Position numbers and translations under genes: made by a program. From a virus: DNA of 34,602 nucleotides. Positions 28,188 to 34,602 of this stretch are shown here, piece by piece. Position 1 is the stretch's first letter, and each line of letters begins with the position of its first letter. The stretch lies in IMG/VR virus record IMGVR_UViG_3300008221_000016, positions 1 to 34,602 of that record; one strand, given 5' to 3'. The notes under the pieces were generated by a model that worked only from the letters and a program-made list of their open reading frames with translations, made no database searches and had not been told where the DNA came from.

Positions 28188-28232
28188 AAATTTAAAAGAG
28201 GGACGAAGTAAGCATAAGCTACATCGCCCCTC
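28188..28232 (-). terminator. Rho-independent terminator-like hairpin after the 198-aa gene
   Basis: On the minus strand, GAGGGGCGA at 28232-28224 pairs with UCGUCCCUC at 28206-28198, using one G-U pair. After a U-U mismatch the stem continues with GUA/UAC and a small GC-closed loop. TTTTAAATTT follows at once (28197-28188). This is a strong stem with a short U-tract, as in intrinsic terminators. The next ATG comes 5 nt later, so it may act as an attenuator inside a long operon. Confidence 0.7.
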
Positions 28233-28262
28233 GGTTAAGAAAGCAGGGAGCAAAAAGCATCT

Positions 28263-28859
28263 TTAAACTCGTCTTTCAGCAATCTCAGATTGGATTGCTT
28301 GGTATCTAACATCTCCCAAAGTTGCTAGAATCTTACGAGCTGCAATCTGACACACTTCTTCGTGTGTATGATTACTTAAATTTGTTATTAAAGTTGTATC
28401 ACTTAAATACTTAACATCAATAGACGTTGTAGAAGACAATCCTTTAGTGTATATCTTATCTCCTGATAAGTATGCTACTGGATTGTTTACATCAGCCTTA
28501 TTAAAAGGATCGTCTAAGTATGAAGACAAGTCTGACAACTCTATAATTTTAATTCTTTTAAATGGAGCTATCGACATTACAATAGAAAGCATTTTAGAAT
28601 AATTTGCTACTGATGACGAGTCAACTAAAGAAGTAACAGTATATGGAGCTGTGTCAGACGCAGAAATAGTACTAGAGAATACAATCTTTTGTAACTTATC
28701 TCTAGAGTTTTGATCAACCTCAAATGAGTTATAGTATTGACTAACAAACTCATCAACAGCCATAGCTAAAAAGCCATTTATCTCAGCGTCGGTAAAGTAC
28801 GCAACATCCTCTCTATCGGTAATTAACCTTACCCTATTTCTTGCCGTACTTTCAGTCAT
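28263..28859 (-). CDS. Head-to-tail adaptor / ring protein candidate
   Basis: This protein has 198 residues. The N-terminal helices read RLITDREDVAYFTDAEINGF and LAMAVDEFVSQYYNSFEVDQ. The 'yfTdaeIn.fL..A..ef...yy..fe..q.sr.kl' pattern is usual in gp6/gp4-like head-completion adaptors. The centre is beta-structured (YLSGDKIYTKG, SIDVKYLSDT) and the last helix is THEEVCQIAARKILATLGDV, then RYQ. This helix-beta-helix order is that of podoviral ring proteins. It lies two bases after the 222-aa gene and is followed by a terminator-like hairpin, so these two genes may share a transcript end. Family membership is inferred from pattern and position. Confidence 0.65.
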   Translation of the reverse strand: MTESTARNRVRLITDREDVAYFTDAEINGFLAMAVDEFVSQYYNSFEVDQNSRDKLQKIVFSSTISASDTAPYTVTSLVDSSSVANYSKMLSIVMSIAPFKRIKIIELSDLSSYLDDPFNKADVNNPVAYLSGDKIYTKGLSSTTSIDVKYLSDTTLITNLSNHTHEEVCQIAARKILATLGDVRYQAIQSEIAERRV

Positions 28860-28861
28860 TT

Positions 28862-29530
28862 CTAAGCTTTACTTGTTTTTTTAGTAGACTCTTTATCGCC
28901 TCTCAATTCATGCTTCAAGATAGCTAAAATATCTTTGTTATCTTTTAACCAAACTAGTACCTGTTCCTCATTAGTTCCGATTGCCTCTTTACGATAGTAG
29001 TAAGTACTATTAGTGTAGTTTAACTTTTTTTCTCTTATAGCTTCTATAATAAACACACGTAAATCTTTTTCTGGATCAAAGAATGTTTCCATAAACCCAT
29101 CTGCATTATTTTGTGCTATAGTTATAATCCTAGCTCTTAATACGTCAAAGTCAGAATTTAAATTCATTCGCTTTAATGTAGCAAATTGAGTAACTTCCTT
29201 ATCAGTCATCTTAGCAGCTTGAATTATAGCCCTTGCTGAATCTAAAGTGTCTTTTGTTTGTTTCTTTTCTATTGCATTTAAATCCTTTCTAATCCATCTA
29301 CCACCTATGACATCTGGATTGTTCTTTAAAAAGTTATCAATAAGTACATGACTTTCATTTTCCATGTCAAGCAATACTGAAGCTCCTTTGAAAGTTATTT
29401 GGTCAGGATGACCATTAATATCTTTGTATTCAATAATTCGACCATCTTTTCCTTTGTAGTCTCCAAAAGAATACGACGCAACCCCTTTAGGGTTTCTGTA
29501 ATTGTATTCTACTAATTTTTTTGCTTTCAT
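28862..29530 (-). CDS. Virion protein of the head/connector block, unknown
   Basis: This protein has 222 residues. The first 60 form beta strands (ASYSFGDYKGKDGRIIEYKD), and the rest is charged helix (LDSARAIIQAAKMTDKEVTQ and ETFFDPEKDLRVFIIEAIRE). It ends in a Lys/Ser/Thr-rich tail (GDKESTKKTSKA). I recognise no family. The last helix, LVWLKDNKDILAILKHEL, is a motif I have the impression often ends small phage structural proteins. Placed between the decoration protein and the first adaptor, it could be an auxiliary capsid, vertex or connector protein. It follows the UUCG terminator (29557-29592), which may separate its expression from that of the capsid genes. Confidence 0.6.
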   Translation of the reverse strand: MKAKKLVEYNYRNPKGVASYSFGDYKGKDGRIIEYKDINGHPDQITFKGASVLLDMENESHVLIDNFLKNNPDVIGGRWIRKDLNAIEKKQTKDTLDSARAIIQAAKMTDKEVTQFATLKRMNLNSDFDVLRARIITIAQNNADGFMETFFDPEKDLRVFIIEAIREKKLNYTNSTYYYRKEAIGTNEEQVLVWLKDNKDILAILKHELRGDKESTKKTSKA

Positions 29531-29556
29531 CTGTGCTTTGCTTTTTGTTAATTAAT

Positions 29557-29592
29557 TAAGAAAAATAAGTACACCCCCGAAGAGGTGCACTT
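29557..29592 (-). terminator. UUCG-loop rho-independent terminator after the decoration gene
   Basis: On the minus strand, AAGTGCACCTC, a TTCG loop and GGGGTGTACTT form an 11-bp stem (12 with the outer T-A) closed by the very stable C(UUCG)G tetraloop. ATTTTTCTT follows directly. The stem lies at 29567-29592 and the U-tract at 29558-29566. It stands 10 nt after the stop of the decoration gene and 36 nt before the next start. This is the clearest terminator in the window. Confidence 0.85.
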
Positions 29593-29602
29593 AAATAATT
29601 TA

Positions 29603-30091
29603 TTACAATCCTATTACTCCAGAAGCTATTTCAATAACTGCCTGAACGTACCATTTTACACCATCACTAGTTAATGTGATATGGTCTCCTGTACTAATCT
29701 TTTCAGATACAAGGGTTAAACCTACGTCACTATCTATAGATACACCAGTAGCACCACCTTGACAGATTCCTCTGAATTTGGTATTACCAATTATTCTAGT
29801 AGCTGCGTGAGTCCAAGACTTAACAGTTACTGCATGAGCTGAATTTTCATCAGTTGCAATCAATACATATTGAAGCCCTTTTTGAGGCATAGGTAATTTA
29901 ATATCACCTGCAGCAGTGATGTCACCTAAAAGAATAGTACTTCCAGATTCATAATCGTGCAATTCAATAACGTTTGAAATCCATGGCTTATCAATTACAT
30001 TACATGCTACACGACCATGTTCTCGTGTCATATAGTTTTTGTCTTCTACTGATTTAAAGAAGCTCTTATTTCCGTCTAATTCTCTTGACAT
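29603..30091 (-). CDS. Capsid decoration or head-fibre protein
   Basis: This 162-residue protein is directly downstream of the capsid gene, separated by a hairpin. The core reads IKLPMPQKGLQYVLIATDEN, then AVTVKSW, RIIGNTKFRG, and DHITLTSDGVKWYVQA near the end. This is the usual pattern of small beta-structured phage decoration and fibre proteins: 'i.LP....G..y.fi.......vti.......i.G.........l.sdG..Wyv'. These coat the outside of the head. In crAss-like phages a head-fibre gene also lies near the capsid gene. There is no signal peptide or membrane segment. It is bounded by two hairpins, so its mRNA level is probably set apart from its neighbours. Head-fibre versus decoration cannot be decided from sequence. 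Confidence 0.7.
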   Translation of the reverse strand: MSRELDGNKSFFKSVEDKNYMTREHGRVACNVIDKPWISNVIELHDYESGSTILLGDITAAGDIKLPMPQKGLQYVLIATDENSAHAVTVKSWTHAATRIIGNTKFRGICQGGATGVSIDSDVGLTLVSEKISTGDHITLTSDGVKWYVQAVIEIASGVIGL

Positions 30092-30120
30092 TTTGTTTTT
30101 TTTAAAATTAATTACTAATT

Positions 30121-30151
30121 AGCGTCTCCATACATGAAGTATGGAAACGCT
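30121..30151 (-). terminator. Intergenic hairpin after the capsid gene, possible weak terminator
   Basis: AGCGTTTCCATAC and GTATGGAGACGCT, around a TTCAT loop, pair over 13 bp with one G-U on the minus-strand transcript. It starts 6 nt after the capsid stop. The next bases (AATTAGTAATTAATTTT) hold only a late, broken U-run, so it may be a weak terminator or a 3' structure that stabilises the capsid mRNA. Confidence 0.5.
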
Positions 30152-30157
30152 TATTTA

Positions 30158-31597
30158 TTATAGTACTAAACCAGTAGGCTTAAGAATACCACAAGATAAT
30201 GGATTACGAACAATAATACCTGATTGAGTTAACCAGTGACATTCGAATCTATCATCTCCCGAAGCAGCTAACATAGACGCAGAGTCATAAGGGTTAATCA
30301 TACCTGGTACATATTTTTTAATCCAGTTACGGTTAGTACCTTCAGCACCTTTAGCAATCAATTCGATGTTAGCAACACCTTGTTGAGTTGACATGTCTAA
30401 GAATACCATCATACCACCTAATGTTGTAGTTTTAAAACCACTACCATCAAGAGCAGTGTTGTTAGCTAGTTGTGCACTAGCAGCTAAATTAGGGTCATCA
30501 AATACTGGGCAGTGTACCAAAGTAATTTTGTTACCTAATGCTGTATAAGTACTAAATTGAGCACCTACATTTACATCTTGTCCAAATTTATCAACCATTA
30601 CAGTAGAAGCGTTTGTTCCAGAAGAGAATAATAAATCTTTCATTGCTCTATGGAACTGTACACGACCTTGTGTTCCTGTGAATACTACATATTCATTTCC
30701 AACAGGAGCAGCAGCATTAAGAGATAATTGACCGATATACTCAGTGATAATCTCTTCAGTTAAATTTGAACTAGCAGCGTAAGTCATTACGTTTGAATCT
30801 TCAATTTGAGCTAATAAACCATCACCAATAATTGGCATGTTTCCAGCTGCAGAAGCGTTAGAACCTACTGAAGTAGCTTCATAATCAGCAACAGAAGAAC
30901 GTCCAAACCAACGCATAACCTCAAGGTCATACATAAATTGAGCTTCAGTTTGTTGCTCTTTAGTAAAGAACCATAGACGGTGTCCATTGTGCTCCACCCA
31001 AGTAACGTCTGTTAAATCACGAGCATCAATAACTAATTTCTTACGAGAAGTTGTTAACCAGTTTTTGCGAGTTTCAGGGTAAGCATAACCTTCACCTACT
31101 TCAGCTCCTAAAGAACCTTCACCAAATGCGTTACCAATTACACCTACAACTGAATCTGCAGCTGCAGCAGCTGTAATTACGTTTAATGCTTTACCTGATA
31201 AAGTTTTTACATTAGTTCCATCTACAATAGACTCTACGTGTACTTGTAGACCTGAAGCTAAACGAACAATATCGCTTGTGTTAATTAAACAAGGCAATGC
31301 AGTAGTATCAGTCATTGAAAAACTAATAGAAACTCCAACAGCAGAATCAGTTGTTAACTCAGCGGCTAATTGTTGTTGACCTCTGTAACGGCCCATAGAC
31401 TTCCATTCGAAAGAATTGTCTCCTAATACTTTTTCACCAGCACCAAAGCTTAGTTTTTCAAGTAAGTAAGTTGTTGTGTATCGAGGATAAAGCTCGATTA
31501 TTTTTTTTGCAATCTCTGGGTACTTTAATAAGTTCGCTGTCAGAGAATTGTCTGCTGTGTTGTACGCAGCATCATATTTAGCGTTGTATACTCTCAT
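30158..31597 (-). CDS. Major capsid protein candidate
   Basis: This protein has 479 residues. No single motif proves it, but size, position and composition fit a HK97-fold capsid protein of a crAss-like or similar podovirus: it follows an acidic scaffold candidate and precedes a decoration protein. The N-terminal 50 residues are helical (SLTANLLKYPEIAKKIIELY), then an Ala/Gly/Val-rich mixed domain, RKNWLTTSRKKLVIDARD, and a C-terminus GIIVRNPLSCGILKPTGL. Its codon use differs from that of the neighbours I checked: 10 of 16 Arg codons are CGT, against none of 10 in the 213-aa connector gene, which mostly uses AGA or AGG. This suggests very high expression. The start is preceded by an A-rich run (CAGAAAAA). 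Confidence 0.82.
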   Translation of the reverse strand: MRVYNAKYDAAYNTADNSLTANLLKYPEIAKKIIELYPRYTTTYLLEKLSFGAGEKVLGDNSFEWKSMGRYRGQQQLAAELTTDSAVGVSISFSMTDTTALPCLINTSDIVRLASGLQVHVESIVDGTNVKTLSGKALNVITAAAAADSVVGVIGNAFGEGSLGAEVGEGYAYPETRKNWLTTSRKKLVIDARDLTDVTWVEHNGHRLWFFTKEQQTEAQFMYDLEVMRWFGRSSVADYEATSVGSNASAAGNMPIIGDGLLAQIEDSNVMTYAASSNLTEEIITEYIGQLSLNAAAPVGNEYVVFTGTQGRVQFHRAMKDLLFSSGTNASTVMVDKFGQDVNVGAQFSTYTALGNKITLVHCPVFDDPNLAASAQLANNTALDGSGFKTTTLGGMMVFLDMSTQQGVANIELIAKGAEGTNRNWIKKYVPGMINPYDSASMLAASGDDRFECHWLTQSGIIVRNPLSCGILKPTGLVL

Positions 31598-31647
31598 TTT
31601 TTCTGAGTTTAATAGTTAAAAAATTAGTTAATTAATTCATCATATTC

Positions 31648-32667
31648 CTACGACATAAACTTATTAGGATTAAATCCTTTATCGGGGGATTTAAAGCTTT
31701 TAGAGTTTCTGTTTCCACTATTGGGTGATGTTATTCCATCAAGAACTTTAGATTTTCCTTGTTCAACGCCTTGCGAACGAACCATTTTAAAAATCTTATC
31801 CTTGTTTCGCCAAAGAAATGCAGCCTCCGCAACATTGGCATGAGATTTAAATATATCTCCAGCGAAATCACCTTTTGTGATGTAGTTATATAATGTCTTT
31901 TTTTCTAAAGTAGTGACCTTACCTCCGAAGAAGTCTTCCTTACCTTTTATGAATTGCTGTAAATCTTTTTTAGATTTAGCAGCTTCATTAGTTTCTTTTT
32001 CTTTAGTCTCTTTTTCTTCAGTTCTTATTCTGTCTTGTTCAGAATGAACGTGCTTATTAAGTTGCTGACGAATCATCGTAGCTTCTCTTTTCATTAATCC
32101 AGAGTCTTCTAACCTGTCTATAGTATCTTCAATGTAATCCTTATCGTATTTAGATGCTCGCATATCAGCGATAACTAAATCCTTGTCGGTCATTTCTAGA
32201 AACCCTTTAAGGTTTGTAATAACATCGTTATCATTTACAGCAGGCTTGACAGCTTCCTTTACTTTAGCTATAAGCTCTTCTTTCGTAGCAGCCTCAATAC
32301 CTATTTCAGTTCCTATCTCACCCCAATCGATGTCAGCAGCTGCTACTTCCGTTTCAGTTTCAGCGTTAACTTCATCCCAGTTATCATCTTCTACTACAAC
32401 TTCAGGAGCTACCTCTTCAGGTTCCTCTTCTTTAACTGTTTCGATTTGATCCCAAGAGAATCCATCATCGTCATCACCTTCCTCGGACGATCCCTCGTCA
32501 TTGTCAGTTGATGCTTCGATAACCTCCTCAGAGGTTTCTTCTACTTCTTTTTCTATCTCCGCACCATCTATAAAAGCGGAAGCGTCAAATGCTGACGTTC
32601 CAACTTCTTGTGATTCGGTAGAGGTGTTTTCAACCTCTTCAATAATACTACTTCCTTCGTTTGCCAT
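31648..32667 (-). CDS. Scaffold / capsid assembly protein candidate
   Basis: This protein has 339 residues. Residues 1-120 are extremely acidic, with many Glu, Asp, Ser and Thr (EEGDDDDGFSWDQIETVKEE), and likely disordered. Residues of about 165-250 form a charged coiled coil (REATMIRQQLNKHVHSEQDR then EEKETKEKETNEAAKSKKDL). The C-terminus is basic (GNRNSKSFKSPDKGFNPNKF). An acidic disordered start, a coiled coil and a short basic capsid-binding tail between portal and capsid genes is the usual design of scaffolding proteins in P22- and T7-like phages. No protease motif is seen. The gap before it carries a promoter-like TATATTTGTA. The assignment rests on architecture and gene order. Confidence 0.72.
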   Translation of the reverse strand: MANEGSSIIEEVENTSTESQEVGTSAFDASAFIDGAEIEKEVEETSEEVIEASTDNDEGSSEEGDDDDGFSWDQIETVKEEEPEEVAPEVVVEDDNWDEVNAETETEVAAADIDWGEIGTEIGIEAATKEELIAKVKEAVKPAVNDNDVITNLKGFLEMTDKDLVIADMRASKYDKDYIEDTIDRLEDSGLMKREATMIRQQLNKHVHSEQDRIRTEEKETKEKETNEAAKSKKDLQQFIKGKEDFFGGKVTTLEKKTLYNYITKGDFAGDIFKSHANVAEAAFLWRNKDKIFKMVRSQGVEQGKSKVLDGITSPNSGNRNSKSFKSPDKGFNPNKFMS

Positions 32668-32691
32668 AATGTTTGCTTTTATTTCCCGCTA

Positions 32692-32699
32692 CAAATATA
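32692..32699 (-). promoter_or_regulatory. Promoter-like TATATTTG element before the scaffold and capsid genes
   Basis: Directly after the portal TAA, the minus strand reads TATATTTGTA. The first eight bases fit the Bacteroidota -7 box TAnnTTTG, and the spacing would place transcription start about 20 nt before the scaffold ATG. No TTTG -33 box is seen upstream in the portal codons. The same ten bases precede the tail-tip genes (4918-4927). Confidence 0.35.
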
Positions 32700-34602
32700 T
32701 TACTTTTTAACCGTACCTTTTACTGACGCTATTTCTTTATCAGTTACAGCCTTATCTTTAGCTTGTTGAGAACTATGATCTGCCTTAACAGTCTCTAAAG
32801 AAACTTTGTTTTTCTCTCTAACATCTTCTATATCTCTGCTAGCGTCTGAAGCTATCTCTTGAGAAGTTACCCTAGCTTCTGCAGCTATTTCAGCAACTTT
32901 AATTTTCCCATCAATTTCCATTTGCATAAGATTCATCTTAGATTCTGATTCTGCTTGTTGAGCTTGAGCCTGAGCTTCTTGCATTTGCTGTTGTTGTTGT
33001 TGTTGTTCAGCTTGTTGCTTTTGCATAGCTTCCATTCCTTGTTCAAGAACGTGTTGAGCTTCAGTCATAGTATCAGCCTTTAATACTTTGATAGTATCAA
33101 GTAAGCTTATAGTACCTGATTGTAAAGCAGATTGAGACATCTGTTGAACAACTTGCTTAAGAGCGTCGTCTTTACCAGAATCACCAACAAATATACCGTA
33201 GTCATTTAAAGCAACATCAGGAAGAACTTCAAGGAATCTATACCCTTGATCTCCTAATATAAATGCAGCTTTCTTTCCACCAGCCCAAGCAACCTTCATA
33301 AGGTTAGCTACTCGCTCTAATACACGTTTTTTAACCTCACCATGGACATAGAACCAACCTTTAGTAGATAAGGATGATTGCACAACAGATCGTTGCACAT
33401 TCCCAACGTATTCATATTGACCTACAGCTCCTTCTCTTTGAGGAGACACTCCAGATATTTGACCTGCAGTTTGCTCAAGCATAACCTTTAAGTTTATTAA
33501 CTGCTGAACAGAAGCAGATAAAGTAAAGTCAACTTGACCAAATTGATTAAAGGAGTGAGCTTCGCCCTCTTCGTCTTTAGAGTTAATTGGGATTATACCA
33601 TCATTCTTTATGTGATACATAACTTCTTGCATATCCATACCAAGATTAGTAGGCATTTGAGCAACATCATATACTACAGCCTTACCACCAGCACGAGCCA
33701 TAGTAAGTTCAATATGGTACATAGTAATATTATAAAGCATTTGTATATGCTTTAATAAATCAACTAAACTAGTTGGTTTACCAGTTGTGTGATTATAAAC
33801 TACACCTACATAAGATAAAGGAGTAGAACCTGCATCATCTACAGATCTAACTTGATTAGGTCTTCTACGGCATTGAACGTAAACCTTACCTCCAATACAA
33901 GTACCTTCCCATATATCATCTACAAACCTAGTTTCAACTTTTTCGTTTTTTCTTGGCTTATATCCATCCTTAACCATTTTCTTAAAAGGGTTAGCTGGAT
34001 CGTATTTATTTTCTGAAACTTTAAAGTTTATTCCTTTAATGGATTTCCATTCAGCAGATAACACTCTAATTTTAGAAGATTTATTATCGTCAATATCAAC
34101 CCAGTCAAGACTGCTATTAAATCTACTTAAATCATCGGTAGTTGCTTGACGCATATCTTCAAGCTGTCTAACATCATCCTCAGTTAATTCATCTCTGTAT
34201 TCGTCAAGTACTTCGTTTACAGAAAGCCACCTTTCTTCACCAGCCCATTGAGCATCGTCTAAGAAGTCTGTAGATATAGATTTGTCGTATATAAAGTTTC
34301 TAGGATCGACTCTACGAACATGTGGGTCGCCATCTTTAATGTATATACGATAAAACTCTTTAGCTGAAATTAACAAGTCTCTAAAGCCTTCTTTAAATAA
34401 TCCCTTAAGTCTTTGTTTCTCAACTAGATAGTCTAACCCATCGTTTACGCATTCTTCAATAACTTCTTTATATTCATAACGCATGAATAAGTCTATGTCG
34501 TCAGGTATAGGAAAGTCCTTGTTATCCATCTCTAATTCCATACCAAACTGACCTTCTACTTCTGAATTTATTTCAGCAAGTAATTTGTTAGCTATAATAG
34601 AA
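32700..34602 (-). CDS. Portal protein (P22-like), 5' end outside window
   Basis: The frame is open to the right edge. The 20 codons before the first visible ATG pair (34541, 34529) read as protein (IIANKLLAEINSEVEGQFG), so the true start lies upstream and the gene is partial. Visible portal features: HVRRVDPRNFIYDKS and DDAQWAGEERWLSVNEVLDE, the 'v.Rvdp.nf.yD......D....g..rwl...e' part of P22-like portals; and ISGVSPQREGAVGQYEYVGN followed by VVQSSLSTKGWFYVHGEVKK, the 'isGvs.qr.G......gn.q.....S......f..h..vk.rvl' part of the stem and wing. The last 130 residues are a Gln-rich coiled coil with seven Gln in a row, and end KGTVKK. The portal forms the dodecameric DNA gate at the head vertex and docks the ring proteins encoded downstream. 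Confidence 0.85.
   Translation of the reverse strand, partial: SIIANKLLAEINSEVEGQFGMELEMDNKDFPIPDDIDLFMRYEYKEVIEECVNDGLDYLVEKQRLKGLFKEGFRDLLISAKEFYRIYIKDGDPHVRRVDPRNFIYDKSISTDFLDDAQWAGEERWLSVNEVLDEYRDELTEDDVRQLEDMRQATTDDLSRFNSSLDWVDIDDNKSSKIRVLSAEWKSIKGINFKVSENKYDPANPFKKMVKDGYKPRKNEKVETRFVDDIWEGTCIGGKVYVQCRRRPNQVRSVDDAGSTPLSYVGVVYNHTTGKPTSLVDLLKHIQMLYNITMYHIELTMARAGGKAVVYDVAQMPTNLGMDMQEVMYHIKNDGIIPINSKDEEGEAHSFNQFGQVDFTLSASVQQLINLKVMLEQTAGQISGVSPQREGAVGQYEYVGNVQRSVVQSSLSTKGWFYVHGEVKKRVLERVANLMKVAWAGGKKAAFILGDQGYRFLEVLPDVALNDYGIFVGDSGKDDALKQVVQQMSQSALQSGTISLLDTIKVLKADTMTEAQHVLEQGMEAMQKQQAEQQQQQQQMQEAQAQAQQAESESKMNLMQMEIDGKIKVAEIAAEARVTSQEIASDASRDIEDVREKNKVSLETVKADHSSQQAKDKAVTDKEIASVKGTVKK
32985..33005 (-). 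repeat. Trinucleotide repeat encoding seven Gln in the portal C-terminus
   Basis: Seven Gln codons in a row, six CAA and one CAG, lie in the Gln/Ala/Glu-rich coiled-coil tail of the portal. Such short CAA runs can change length by slippage, so repeat number may vary among related phages. Confidence 0.8.

Noticed and set aside
30121-30151. Attachment site or operator from the inverted repeat
   Set aside because: No integrase or repressor is in the window, and the repeat stands directly behind a gene stop where RNA hairpins are usual.
31598-31647. Promoter directly before the capsid gene
   Set aside because: The 50-nt gap is very A/T-rich with TTAATTAA-like stretches, but it holds no TAnnTTTG box or other element that I can separate from base composition.
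1-34602. tRNA genes, CRISPR arrays, insertion sequences or large direct repeats
   Set aside because: Gaps are too short (at most 80 nt) to hold them, and I saw no regularly spaced repeats or transposase-like frames while reading.

Overview
The window is a 34.6-kb piece of the virion-structure region of a tailed bacteriophage. It is AT-rich, and every credible gene lies on the minus strand, so transcription runs from base 34602 towards base 1. Genes are packed with gaps of 1-80 nt or with short overlaps, start sites are A/T-rich without Shine-Dalgarno sequences, and two gaps carry a TATATTTGTA element resembling the Bacteroidota -7 box. These traits suggest a Bacteroidota (flavobacterium-like) host. 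A P22-like portal, a set of small connector proteins, one very long tail-nozzle-like protein, a block of ejection-type proteins and a giant protein with a DxDGD RNA-polymerase motif match the layout of crAss-like podoviruses (Crassvirales, such as Cellulophaga phi14:2). That placement is inference from gene order and motifs. Terminase, replication genes and lysis genes are not in the window.

Layout in the order of transcription. Head: portal (34602-32700, its start lies outside the window), acidic scaffold candidate (32667-31648), major capsid protein candidate (31597-30158), small decoration or head-fibre protein (30091-29603). Connector: a 222-aa protein of unknown role (29530-28862), then four small proteins (28859-26552), at least three of which look like head-to-tail ring proteins. 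Tail: a 1437-aa beta-rich protein with the N-terminal pattern of podoviral nozzle or tail-stabilisation proteins (26549-22236). Ejection block: a 420-aa Gly/Ala-rich membrane-active candidate, a 714-aa protein with an N-terminal lytic transglycosylase domain, a 576-aa unknown, and the 4048-aa giant (17080-4934). Tail tip: a 176-aa adaptor candidate, a 232-aa beta-rich protein, a 1088-aa appendage with a HYDIN-like N-terminus, and the first 135 codons of another appendage gene that runs off the left edge.

The giant protein is the centre of interest. In order it carries amphipathic/hydrophobic segments, a charged helical region, an Asp/Lys/Pro-rich linker, a domain that closely matches the peripheral-subunit-binding (E3-binding) domain of 2-oxo-acid dehydrogenases, an HExxH zincin-like site, an RNA-polymerase DLDGD motif, and hydrophobic C-terminal segments. 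The likely scheme is that these proteins are packaged, leave through the portal, rings and nozzle, cut peptidoglycan, cross the membrane and start early transcription with the ejected polymerase. Three stable hairpins in the largest gaps of the head genes, at least two with terminator features, probably set the relative amounts of capsid and connector mRNA. No intergenic stretch exceeds 80 nt, and I saw no tRNA, CRISPR array, insertion sequence or plus-strand gene.
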